Source of the DNA: Saturnia japonica
Lineage: Eukaryota; Arthropoda; Insecta; Lepidoptera; Saturniidae
Direction of reading: 5' to 3'
NCBI GenBank assembly: GCA_033032175.1
Contig: CM065323.1
Coordinates: 7,626,001-7,690,000 of the forward strand
DNA length: 64,000 nucleotides
Positions 1-13,500 of the stretch are shown piece after piece (position 1 is the stretch's first letter; the number at the start of each line of letters is the position of its first letter). The position numbers and the translations under genes are program-made. The notes beneath the pieces are model-generated. The model did not search any database, was not told the origin of the DNA, and saw only the letters and a program-made list of their open reading frames with translations.

Positions 1-485
1 TGGCTATTTTTACGTTATATAAATAAAATAACTTTGTTTTAGCAGCTTTGTTTACGTAGAAATAATATTGTAGACTTGTAGCCGTCAATTTTGTGAGATA
101 TAAAAATGGAGTGGGTTTTTTATTTATTTCTAATAGAGAGTCAACACAAAGATGTTTCTAATTACCATACGATATATTTAACCCTCCACCAAAAACGTAT
201 AAACATGTATTTTTATATTTTGAATCAAGAACTTTAATTAATATCAAATTTCATGTCTTCAGATTCAATCATATCTGAAATTTCATAGTAACAACTCCCT
301 ACATTTATTTCGCCATTTTAAAATTTGATTTCCAAAAAAAATTATAATTAATATCTATTTAACACATGATATAGTAAATGATTACTGCGAAATTCCTTTT
401 ACTTCCTTCCAAGGGTTATGATGCATAGGGACTTAGGAGCATCACCAAGAGAATTGAAGGTTTATAAATTAGCATTTTTTTTAAG
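1..485. other. Sbf intron, no feature seen
   Basis: AT-rich sequence without coding character. It ends in a T-rich tract and an AG (484-485) that serves as the acceptor of the first visible Sbf exon. It is therefore read as the 3' part of an Sbf intron whose upstream exons (DENN domain) lie outside the window. Confidence 0.6.
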
Positions 486-3400
486 GCTGATGAATTGCGC
501 ATTACAATCGGCTACGGCAATCGACGAGCACTCTATAGCGGCGGCGATGCTGCCTCTGGCCACTGCTTACTGCAGGAAACTTTGTACCGGTGTCATACAG
601 TACGCATACATGTGTATACAGGTACGTATGACGTCACTAACCGCTAAATTAAATGAAGAGTTCCTAATGCGCTTCCGTTTTTGATGGTTCTTTTAAGATG
701 TTATAATTTAACAGCTAACGTTGATTCCAAAAACCTGAACAGTTATTTTTATTAAGGAACACCAAGTATGGACAAGTCAACTATTTTGGGAAGCAGCTTT
801 CTACCAAGACGTACAGAGAGATGTGAAAGCACTATATCTGCACAGTCCTACGCATCACCAAAGGGTGCCTAGTCCAAGGTAATGCTTTATAAAATATCTA
901 AATAATGTTATAAAATCATTTTATTAACTATATTTGCTACTTTGAGATATATTTCCTTAAGTAATGTAATCATTTTCCAGGGACGACGAAGAATACATCT
1001 CGTTATTAAAAGCCCAAGAGCCGAGTGCTTTGGAGATAGCTGCGGAACAAATGAGATTATGGTCCAGTTTATCACCAGGTTTGTAAAACTGTCTCATCAT
1101 TATTAATCCTGGTATTCTGCTGTTCAGTACTATTAGTATTTTATATTATATTGTGTCAACATGCCAATTAAATAAATAAATACGAGTGCGTATAGTTTAT
1201 ATGTATCGAGTTTTGAACAGTAGGGAGGTCGGAAGTGTAAAATATATCGATATCAATATAATATCGAATCAATATAAATATAATATCAAAATCGGCGTCG
1301 ATATATCAAGGAAAAAGTATCGATATATAGGTAAAATAAAAAAAAATATTGTCGTATTTAGTTCAGCCTGGTTCAATAATATCAATAATAATTTTTATAC
1401 AAAATGCACATCATTTTACATCAGGCAAACCAGTATAATATCCGGTAGTGAAAGTAGAAAAACTTTGCTTTTTACGTGTTCCGCTGTCAGCCTGCTCCTA
1501 TTGTAAGGAACCGTCAGATTAACAGCAGAAGCTATGCTCTCTCTGAAGATACAGAGGAAGCTGTAGGTGTCAAGTATTTAAGTGCCAGATTTGAAAGAAC
1601 TGGGGTAAAATGTCTCGTATATATCCAAAAGATTTAGATTGAGATTATTTAGGTACTGTGATCACTCGCGATCGCGAACACAATACATAACATAACACAA
1701 ATTAATCTTTTTTAATGACTCTTTTCGGATCGTTGTGTGAACGCTATTGATTTTGCCAATGTCAAGTGATTAAAGAAACACGTTCTGTGGTAAATTTGGC
1801 TGGTGATTTGAGTAGGGTCTCTTTAATGGAGTTTTTTTATTTGTTATTAGACACACCACCTACACAAAAATAAATATACACATAGACAATACAACATTAG
1901 AAGGGATTTTTTTACACAAAGTACTTTCAAAAGAACTCACGAATGGAAGTGAAGTACGACTACCGCACACACACACACACGCAACGCAAAGAAAATATAC
2001 TAGTCAATATTCATAGACAATACAGTTTTTTATCTGTTCATTCCTATTTTTTACGATTTTGGATTCTAGCGAATTTAGTTACATTAATAAATAAAAAATA
2101 TCATTTTTGATATAATTTTGAATATTGGATATTTTGTATAGATATATCGGGTAAAAATATATCTGCAAAAAATATCGATATATCGGATTAAAAATATCGT
2201 TACGTCGTTATATCGATACTTTTTCAACATGCCTATTAAACAGTGCGTATGTATGTTTTTATGTGTAGGCATGATGTAAAAAGTATCAGGATCCCGTTTT
2301 TTCATTACTGTTTATTTCTTAGAGACCTGTTTTAATTTTTGAATTGTTGGAGATATTGAAATTCCACAAATTTAAAAAGTTCGTTTATATCCTTTAAATA
2401 TCTCAAGTAATGGACACAGAGTATTACTGCTTTTGCCTAATTTGTCACCTTACATTGTGTCAAATAAAAGTGATTTCAAATTATATGAGGCGTAATCGGG
2501 CATGTGGAGTCATCTGTCGCGAAATCTCAAAAAGTCCACTTTGGTCGATTATTTTTATGTTACAATAATAAGTTTTAAGTATTCATGTAATACATCGATG
2601 TTGTTAGTATTAAATAATTCTTTATATACTAGTGTTAGTAATCCTTGCTATTCATCTAATATTAAGTGATCACTACGGTCTATTTATGTCTAATAATGTC
2701 CTAACTGAGGCCACGAAAAATTGGGAAATACGAGAAACAGCACAGTCTCTGACAATATATTATTTGAAGCAAAAAAAATGTGATTTTGTTTGAAAATGAC
2801 ATAATTTTTGAACTAGTTGTAGCCAGTTTCGTGACTTCTCTCTTACCACTCGCGTCCTCTCAGCTGTTTTCCCACCTAATTATATTGTATTTCGTCATAG
2901 AAAAACAAAGAGAACTGATAGCGAGTGAAGAGTCAACTTTGTACAGTCAAGCTATACACTACGCGAACAGAATGGTTTACTTGCTGTTGCCGCTAGAGGG
3001 TGCGGGCAGACGTGCTGACACTAGAGGCGACGACGCCGACAGAGCCAGCAATAGTATCACAAACAGGTAACTAAATTTATATAAATATCTCCAGATTAGC
3101 GTCCTTGTAATAATGCAAGACTCGCAAGTTTATCCTACATAATAAATTGTTTCAAAGAGATTTAGTTATTCTGATTTGTGTGTGTATTTTATTTCTATTA
3201 TTTTTAAAACTTTTGTATTTTTAAATACTTTTATTTCATAGTTGAACAAAACCTTAATCTTAACACGAAGGATACGACCAAATGTGGACTTAAATCAGAT
3301 ATTCTCGTAATAGTGGAGTTACTGAAATCGCAGTGTTTCACAGTGTTGCAGAATCTGATAGTATGGATGCTGAGTCGGGCTTCGAGGAGGCCGATCCTGG

Positions 3401-4502
3401 GGAAGCGGGAAATAATGTTATCAAGATGGTGTCCAGATTTGTTGACAAGGTCAGATACATTCTAAACAAATATTAAATCAGTGTGGCTACAGAATTTACA
3501 TGGTTAATATTTATTAATTTATGCGATCTTGGAATTATTCACGGTAACATCTGTATTCGAAAATTCTAACGCATTTCATTAATTTTCTTACTAACACACA
3601 GAAGCAAGCAATAGACTGCTTAGCCCATATCAAATTTGGCGCAATAAATAAACATTTTCTGTAGTATTTGGTTTATGAAACCAATATTTATCGATTTCAG
3701 ATATTAAAAGTGCAAGATGGCTACATATTTACAATTTAAAAATTGATCTTTTTATTTTTTATTTTGGACTCTGAAAAAGCTGTCAGCAATGTTGTAACAC
3801 CAAAAAGACTCTTCAGCAAATTTAATGACGGATCTTATACAGTGAAAGGCCTTTTGACATTAATATTTATGTCATTAATAATGACGTTAATGACATAAAA
3901 AGTATCAAGATTTTTTACAATGATGAACGTTTGATAAATGTCAAATGTTTGTTTTCGACTCGTATGACGTCACAGTAGAGATAATACATAGATTAAAATG
4001 GTTGGCAGCGTCCTCGCCTGTTTACGAAAAGTAAACTTTTAATACTTATAAAGTTTTGCGATTTTCTAGGCCCTAAAAATATTTGATAATATTTTTAAAA
4101 AGAGCTAGTTTAGAAAGAGTCAACTAGATTATTATAATTCCTCTGAAAAATATTGGTGCAATAAACAATATTTTAGGTACTAAAGTTATGGAGTTATATA
4201 ATTTTTGTCTTACTCTATACACTACAATATTCTACATAACTATGTATATTAAATTGAACATAATATGTCTAATGTTTATCTTAGGTTGAGACTAATGTCA
4301 TTTGAATTTTATTATGTTATACAATTTACATTGACAAAGTTGGTACTAAAGTTTTGGTGATGAATAGGTGTGCACTGAAGGCGGTGTTACGGCAGAACAT
4401 GTCCGCTGCTTGCACCAAATGATACCAGGAGTGGTGCACATGCATCTTGAGACACTGGACGCTGTTGCTCGGGAGAGTCGACGGTTACCACCCGTGCAAA
4501 AG
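486..4502 (+). CDS. Sbf: Sbf exons 1-6: SBF2 region between DENN and GRAM
   Basis: These six exons (visible residues about 1-254) carry the conserved stretch that follows the DENN module in SBF1/SBF2. Recognisable blocks are [12 protein letters not shown] with GVIQYAY (exon 1), [19 protein letters not shown] (exon 2), [13 protein letters not shown] (exon 3), [19 protein letters not shown] (exon 4), DAESGFEE with FVDK (exon 5) and VCTEGGVT with [17 protein letters not shown] (exon 6). The start of exon 5 is the least certain edge: AG at 3342-3343 keeps the phase and gives NSVAESDS, while AG at 3297-3298 also keeps phase and would add 15 residues. The nearby TTGCAG at 3351 would break the frame. 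Confidence 0.88.
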
Positions 4503-7500
4503 GTATATGTTATCTCGATCAATATGTTAAAATTTATGAAACATATTATGAAATGAAAGGGTTGAAAATCTAAAGGGCTTATGTGTCAATAAAACACACG
4601 TCGGTAGTTTCATAAAACGTCTTAAGTACCAGCCCAATCAGTATCCAAATGGGTCCAAGTGGCTATCGCTTTTTATGTACAAAGAGATATTGGTAAACAT
4701 GCGGTCTAAGTGCTAGTGTACTTGAACTAAAAGTGCCCAGCGCGTGTGTGTACGTTTGAGAAATTGGAACTTTGACTCTTTAGATTTTCTACCCTTCACT
4801 TATATATTTCAGCAAGTATTGACAACGAGAAATATCTTGGTTTTGCAGGCTCTGTTAGAAAAGTGATACATGTACAGTGATTCAAATATATTTTCAAGCC
4901 ATAAAAAGACAAGTGAATCCTACGCTGACATATTATAATGTACGTAAATATTCATAGTTGTAATATTCGAACGACTCGGTAGTTTGCCTGATCAGCGGTA
5001 AACGCAATGAACTTTGAGGATCACAAGCCAAATTCCATCCACTACTTTTGTATTATATTTATCCCTGATAGGGTATATAAAAAGATAATTTTTACGTTGT
5101 TTTAAAATTATAGGACTCAATATATATATTATGTGATGAATTGGCGTAAATAATACTGACATGGACCAATTTTGCAAAAATATGCTTTAGAGCTCGCTCG
5201 ACGTCCCCACTTATACCGTAATGGAGAGGCAATCTTGATTTGCATGGTAATTGATGAAAGGCAATAACATACTTTTAGAATCGCGTCGGTTAGGGCGACG
5301 TGACTTGTGTTGAGTCAAATCTAATTTTACTAATTTGCATAGCCAGATTCACATTATTATCACTATACGGGACGTCGCGCTATCTGTCTATCTCGGTTCA
5401 TAGCATATATCTATCCTTTTCTTTCTGCATCGCTTCGCTTATACTTTAACATTCGACGCGATGCGGAGAGAAAAATAGAATTATGCTATGAACCGAGATA
5501 GATAGATTAGCGCGACGTTATGTAGGGAGTTAATAATGTATTTCCTAGCCATAAAAATTAGTAGAATTTGATTTGATTCTTCACAAGTCACGTCGCGTGG
5601 TGTAGCGTAACATTTTAAGAGTACATAATATGCTACTATCTTTAGTCGATTACCATGCAAATCAAGATTGTGCTCACGACGCATGACGGGGAAAATACAA
5701 ATCTTATTCCTTACTTTATATTTTTTTAATAGGCTCGTATAGTAGCTCCGGTGTTAGTGGCGGGTGAAGCGGTGTCCGCGCCAGCTCTCAGAGCATACTT
5801 AGTTCCTGACGGACGGCACACGCCGCTGCTCCCGGCAGAGGGCGCCCTTTTTCTAACAAACTACCGCCTGCTGTTCAAAGGAACGCCCACCGACCCATAC
5901 GGTAAGATCTCATAATGTTTCAAGACCCGTGCTCTAGCTATTCCTATAGTCTATTATCATTTTCGTTGTTTGAATTTAAATAGCAGATAGTAAATTATAT
6001 GTATTAATTATTAAGAAATTAAAATAGTAATAAATGTCACCATAAAGAAATGAGTATCAACTCAAACATTGATTTTGTTCCTTTTTTAAATTTTTTTTTT
6101 TGTTATTAAAATTGGTTTATGGCTGTTCTTTCGAAAATCGCATCTTATTAGGTACTTTCTATATAACTAACTATGCCCCACGGTATCTCCCTTGTAACCC
6201 GTCTACATCGCGAAAAGAGTAACTATGCAAACTTCAAGTCAATCGGACCTATAGTTTAGTAAAACATACATAAATTATTCTAAAAAATATTCTAATTGTT
6301 TTTTAACCATGGTCTATCAACTATTGAATCAAGTTAATAGTTATTTCTGAGTATTGAATCTGTTACCTACTATAATTGACGGTTTACTAGTTTAAACTGT
6401 AAAAGAAACCTTGTGATGTTTATATGCAGCTTGCGAACAGACAGTGGTCCGTTCGTTCCCACTGTGTTCGCTGACGAGAGAGAAGGCGGTACGGACGCAC
6501 TACCTGCCCCATTTGGAGCAATCGCTGCAGGAGGGACTCCAGCTGAGATCTGCTACATTCCAACTTATCAAGGTTACTTTTATCTATAACTAATAAATCT
6601 GTGGTTCTGTCTGTACAGTTAAATTTTTGTTCAAATTTTCCGATAGGCATACTATATGAATGATGCTAATACGCCCTTAATAAAAATGTTGTCGGTCTGT
6701 CTGTTTGTATGTCCGGATTTAACTCAAGAACGGTTTGACCGATTCTTATGAAATTTTGTACACGGGATACTTATTTCATTGGTCAATTGATAGGGTACAA
6801 CAACTTTCCATATTACATTTAGAAATCGTTAAAAATCTATTTTAGTTAAATCTTCATCGATTTTGATGAAATTTTATACACGGTAAATAAAGGCCATTCC
6901 ATGAATGATGAGCTATGATAATAATAAATAAAAATTTTGGAAATCGATTTTCATGAAATTTGGTACACCGAAGTATAAATAATTGCTTGTTGCGGCCGTT
7001 TGTTATATTGTGATACTGTATAAACTTGTAATCTCGCTACGAGATGTATTGGTGTGAGAAGCTGTGAGGAGATGACAATTTGACCAGCTGATGGCTAGAT
7101 ATTTCCTCTCCTATTCCTTGACTGTTACTGGTGGATTAGGATTGATGGAGGACAGAACAGAATCTTTGTCTTGTTAAGGCTCAGGTGACTATTCGTGCTT
7201 AGTATCTAGTCAAGAGTTAAACAGTTTTATAGATTGGCAAACCATAGCTGATAGTAGTGACTTCCTGATCTGTCTGTAAAGTTCTGATAAAGTATTCCAA
7301 CAACAGTCCTATAATATGTTGTTGCTCTGAATATTTATGGTTGTTGGCAAGGAAAACGCCCATCTAGGCCGAGAGGGTTTTATTATAAAAAATTACACAC
7401 TATTGTTAAATTACAAAACCATTCTATATCTAAAAAATCGCGATGGCGCCATCTAGCACAGTGAAATGAACTCTATTTTAAATATTCAGTCTACATGCCC

Positions 7501-10500
7501 TTATCTAATACGTTAACTACCGTTACATATTGGAAACTAACTGAACTATTTCACGCGGTTGGTGAATACGTAACGCGTAATTAACATAAAATTATCAATG
7601 AGAGTCATCTTGATCATGCGATAGAAATTTTAACATTAGTAAAGCATTATCTTTGTCAACTTGTCGATGGTGAAAAAGACTTATAGTTTCTTCTTCGTCA
7701 ATCATAATAAATTTCAATATTTTTAAGTAGACCACGGTATATAAGGAGGTTTACTTGTGGCTTACTAATGTGGTTGTTTCGTCATCCAGACCAGACATAT
7801 TTCTTTATTCTCGAGAAATCAAGTGTATAGTACTTGTAGAGCTTACTGTACCGTGGGAAACTAATATATCTAAAGACCACGCAATAAAAATGAATAAATA
7901 TTACGCTCTATGTAACGAGTTAACCAAGAACGGCTATTCGGTTAACTTATATGCGATGGAAGTGGGAGCGAGAGGTATTCCAGCGAAATCTCTCTATAAC
8001 TCGTTAAAAGACCTCGGCCTGTCGAGAACTGCAGTAAGTTCTATTTTAGAACGGATATCTAAAGCAGCATTACATGCTCTTACCAAATCTGGCTTGGCAG
8101 GGAGAGTATCGCGGTCAGTCAAGATGAGCGCTGATGTGCATCATAAAGGGGGGGGGGCCTTAAACCTACACCTGGGGCGTAAGTCCCGGGGACTGCTCGT
8201 GTTCCCTCTGTCTACTACACGATAGACTCGGCACCCGCACGGTGAATCGTTTGTCTCTAGCGTTCTATATCAAATTCCTTTTTCCTTTGACCGATATGTG
8301 TTGTAATTCGCACAAATCTTTAATAGGTGGCCTTAGACGAGGAGGTGAGTAGTGAAGTTGCGGAGAGCTTCCGCAAGCAGGTGGCGCGGCTGCGGCACCC
8401 TGAGGACCCCCTGCTGCACTTCGCGCTCGCACCGCGCCCCGCGCCTGCCCACCACCACCACCAGACCAAGCATCACACTCTCAAGTACTACACCACTGCC
8501 AACTCTTACCATTTATCCACTAAAGTCATTTGATTTTTTTATAAAGTCAGCTATGTTCTTGAAAAAAGAGAAATTGTCACTGTAGGAGACTAAACTCAAT
8601 CAGTATATGTAATTTTTAGTGTAATCTGTCATATTGTCTTTGTGAATACTTCTTCTTTGTCTATGTTCCCTTCCTGTGTGACACGTCCGTTTTTCTTATA
8701 TTGCCAAATATTGTTTGCCAGTGTAAATAAATAAACGTGTTAGTTAGTTTTAGTCATTTCAGTCATTTATAATTCTTGGGATTTCTTTACGTTTTTTAAT
8801 TAGGAGTTTGAGATATATTTTACAAACATAAAAAAAAAAAATGTAGAACAAGGTTGGAAAAGGTTTTTAGAAAATATTTAAAAGATAATAATTTATTTGC
8901 GGGTTTCAGGGGTTTCGCCAAGAAAACGTTATTGAAAACAGCACGAAAAGCTGGATTAAAACCAAAGCCTTCGAAACGACAGAAATACGTTCTACCGTCA
9001 GCTGACGCGAGATCCCTTACTTCACCGCCGCTTATGTCATCACTCTCTGCCGATACACTTTCGTGTAAGTTATTTTTGAAAAATGTTTTCATGTAAATGT
9101 TTGCTACAATTTATTGGTGAAATATTCCAAACACACCTGCCAAATAAGTATTTCTTATAACCAATTGGTTTTCCGAATCATGGGGTATGGTCTATTTGAT
9201 TCTACTTGAAAATAATTACTATTAAAATCTGCATTTTTTAGTAGAATCTAATTAAAACAGCAAGTTAGAACAACTTGTATTATTGTCCAGTGGAAGAGGC
9301 GGAAGTATTGTGCGGCAGTGAATCGACGGAGGGTACTGGTGTCGGTGTGGGGGGCGCGGGCGGTGCGGCGGCGCGTACGCTCGAGCGCGTACGTGACCGC
9401 GCATACGCACGCGACTGGACACGACTCGGCCTCGCGACGCACCCGTTCCGTCTCGCTCACGCCAACGCACTTTACACGCTCTGTAGAAGGTATTGTGTAT
9501 ACATCGTGTTTATATAGTTTTCATCTTTTAGACGAAAGTGTTATTTAGTGTTGCTAAAGCAGATTAAATATCGATTAAATTACAGTCATTAGCACTATCA
9601 AATCCCAAAATACGAGGTATTTTTGTAATTGCAATAACGAATGGGTTTTTTTGGCTTGTCAATTTACCAAACTATGCAAGCTGCGGAGGTCGCGAGTGAC
9701 CTTTCTTTTTTCGATGTCGTCGATCGAAGTCCTAACATACATTCCGTTCTAAGTAATAATGAATAGTTATCGATTAATTGATACTTTTGAAACAATCGAT
9801 TCGATCGGGTTTGTAAACAATCAATGTTTTATCAACATTATTTTATAGGTAAATAGTGTTTGGTTCTACAATAAACTTGCTAAGCACATTATCGATTTGC
9901 CGGATAATAAGTTCATGAATCATGTTTAGCAAGTTTTATTGTCCAAATGTAATTCGCTCTCTGTCCATCTACCTTTGTATACACTGAAAATGGTAATAAC
10001 TGTGAACAATGAAAATACTGTAAAAACGATTAAAAAAATAAGTGTCGATAAACTCGATCGAGCGTTTTGTCGGTTCTTCTCGATGACTGTGATGTTTTCT
10101 GCACCAGTAGTAGTGTATTGACATTTATTTTAGAAGTGCTTCTTAAGGTTTGAATTGAATAAAATATTGTTGATTTTGATTTGTTGTCATTCGCAGCTAT
10201 CCCGCCATTATTCCAGTACCTGAACACATAGGGGATGAGTCTCTGCGACGGATAGCGCGATGCTACCGGCAGGGCCGGCTACCGGTGTTGACTTGGCGAC
10301 ACCCGCGGACACACGCATTACTTGCCAGGTACTGAAGTATTTCCAAACCGATATATAGATACTACTATTTCTTTTTAAATTGTCTTTTAGAATGGCAGTT
10401 GAATACAATCTCATTTGATGGTTGGTGATTATGCAACCGAAGAGGTTAAAAAATCTCAGGAATCCAGTCAAACCAGTTCAGTCCATCCAGGCAGATTTGA

Positions 10501-13500
10501 AAAATTCTAATTTTTCAAGCAATCTGGCAAGCTGTAGATAAGTACCGGGAAGTGTAACAACGATAAGACTTCGGTGAAGCTGTAAAAGCCGCAGCAGCTT
10601 CAGGGCCCCTAAGGATAACAGTGTAGTCAGATTTAAATAAATAAAAAAAACAACGATAAGATACACGAATGCGCCAGCGGCGGCGCGCTGGATAGTTGGT
10701 CGAATAAATTTAATACTGGTGAACCCGTGGAGCACAACTGGTGTGACAAACTAGAAACACCAATAGACACAAATGTCATCGTTACAGATCAGCTGCATCT
10801 CATCACAAAGGCGTGATGGGCATGTTGAAGTCTAGTCATCAGACGCAAGGCACAACGCAAAGCGGTACTGAAACAACGTCCAGTTTGGAACAGGTACATA
10901 TTTCATATTCTGTTTATTAATAACGATAGGATTTTTTTCAGATACAAGACTTTACCCGACTGCGAAAGAGGAGGGTTGTTTTTCGGGCGTATGTTTATTT
11001 CTTTGGCACGTTCTGTAGTTAGTGGTTTGATGTATTGGCATACGAGGTGCCGTTAAATTCCCCTTAATTGTGGGAGTGATATAGGTTTATAATATGTAAG
11101 TACGACGTCTGGGAATCAAATAAAACGCAAGAATAGTTTTTTTGTCAAGTTTTTTATCGTAGTCGGTTTTTTTTCTGTCATTTTTAATAGTTTAAATAAT
11201 TATTTTGAAATAAGCCATACAAGTAGCGCAATCGAAAAATACTTAATAAATATTTTAAAAAAAATTAATTAAACGTGCTATTTAAAATTATGTAATTATT
11301 CAAAACATTAATTGTAAATATTTATAATTTAATACTCGTAAGTAATTAAAAAAGCCGATGCTTGACTTCGCCAACGTAAATGTCGTCTAGAATTTTTTTA
11401 AATTCTTATGAACAGGTAACAACTGTGGTAATAATAGCTAACAGTTAAGTACTAACAAACAGTTATACTATGTGGATACATGGTTGTAACTTAAAGATGT
11501 GGTATAGGAACGGTACTTAGCGACGGTGGTAGCGTGCACGCCCGCAGCGCGCGGCGAACTCGAGGACTCTAGCCTCAGTCTCGACTCACTGCTGATGTGC
11601 TGCGAGGAACAACATCACGCGCACACGCCGCTACTCTCCAAAGCTGCCGGCACGCTCAGGTATACATCATATTCCTGTCAAAGTTTGACTAATTTCATTA
11701 ATTTAAAAAAGAAGATAGTTTGTTATTACTACTCGTAAGGTTTTATAGTCACGCTACAAACTGTGGGTGCCGTAAGCGTCACTATAAAATCAGTCTAAGG
11801 TTGTATAATCATCTAATGATGCAATTATATTGGTCGTAATTTGCACAGCTTCACTTTAATGGACAGGCAGCCGTATCGATGTGATAACGATAATTGTAGA
11901 AATAAAAATTATTATTTTGCAGTCGGTTAACTTTTTATCGTTCCTAACTAACAAAATGGAATTGAATAATGTGTCCAAAATAAGTAATACAGGGAAAGTC
12001 TTGTAGGTCTTAATAAATGGATCAAGGTGCTTTCCGTGCTATATTGTCAAAACTTTATAATATTGGTGCACTTCCGGTATACAACTTGATTGCTAGTTAT
12101 TTTAAATAAATTCTATGGAAATAACTAAGCCGACGTAATCCTACAAGCCAAAATACCTCCAAGGGAAAATTAAACCTGCGTTCTAGGTACTTTCTCTTAT
12201 TGTAGTGATATTATAGGTACCTATAGTAAAGGTAATGAATATTGTTAAGTGGTATAGATAAGCAACGTTATTGAGTAGTGTACTGGGGCGCAACAGCGGC
12301 GGCAAGGGCGGCGTCGGGGTCAGCTCGGCGCGACACTTCGGCCGGTGGGGTTCGCTGAAGGACCGCCGTCACGCTTCTCATCCATCGCATCTAGACCTCT
12401 ACGCTCCCAGGCAGAGGCTCTCCACTGCCGATGTCGATTCAGGTAACATATATTTACGATTCAATTATCTTGTTTATAACATACTAGCTGTTCCCGCGAC
12501 TCCGCTTGCGTGGGCCACAAGAACGCGTAGTGCTTATAAAAATCGTTGTTTCTTAAAACTTTAATAACTTTTTATTGAAGATATGGTGTCATTTTTTTTG
12601 TGATAATGACCAAGTATCTTAGGCGTAATTTTTTTTTTTATCAAAGTCTTATTTAATAAATTTTGGGAGATACGCGCACAACGGCTAATCACAATAATCT
12701 TATTTATATAGATTAGTTTCGCCCCACTGTTTCACCCGTATTAAATTTATTCGACCAACTTGAGTTTATTGACTCTATACCATATTCATAACATGAGATT
12801 TATTGTAAACAAATAAAAAACGGGTTCTTTTATATACAATGTGACATATTTAAGTGTCATAAGTTCTTGTGTTCTTGTATCAGGTATTTGATCTATAATA
12901 GCATATTACAATTTTTATTATTGTGAAATACAATTCAATGCTTCTACTATTTTATTTTTAAATATTAATGAGATGCTACAGATCTTTGTAGATAAAACAC
13001 CTAAAATGAAAATTATACACCTTACTTTTTCATGGGCCTCGGTGTGGGCCGCCTCCCGGGGCTCACATTTTTGTCGTTGGACACAGGGTCCGGGTTGGGA
13101 CCCAGGTGAGGTATCTGGGCCTCATTCTGGATGGAAGATGGCGGGTCGAGTCCCGTGCAGAGCATGGCCGTCTATGGGGCACCGATTTGGGTGGATGATC
13201 TCGGCGCCACGAATAGACGTGTGCTGCGTGCTGCACAGAGTGTTGTGGCGCTGAGAGTTGTTCACCGATACAGATCGGTGTCCGAGGGGGCGGCCTTCGT
13301 GCTCCCCGGCTCCCCGCCTTGTGAGCTGGAGGCGGAAGTGCTCGCCGCCGTTTACAGATTCACGGTGGCGAGGAGGGAGATAGGGGAGCTTCCGTTTCCC
13401 AGTGAGGTTGAAAGGCTGCGGCGTGAGGGCCGTCAGAAGATTATAAGGAGAGGGGGGGAGGACCTGGCGGATGGCTATGGGCAATACACCATAAACGCCG

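Noticed and set aside
3341..3351. TTGCAG at 3346-3351 as the acceptor of Sbf exon 5
   Set aside because: It would need a phase that the preceding donor (3066/3067) does not supply; TTTCACAG ending 3343 restores the frame.
9248..9548. Several overlapping ORFs on both strands around Sbf exon 11
   Set aside because: Shadows of the GC-rich exon 9291-9489; the frame ending [11 protein letters not shown] is the only one continuing into exon 12 with family sequence.
13122..13484. 120-codon minus-strand ORF
   Set aside because: Antisense shadow of the R1-type reverse transcriptase, whose plus-strand translation matches the family.
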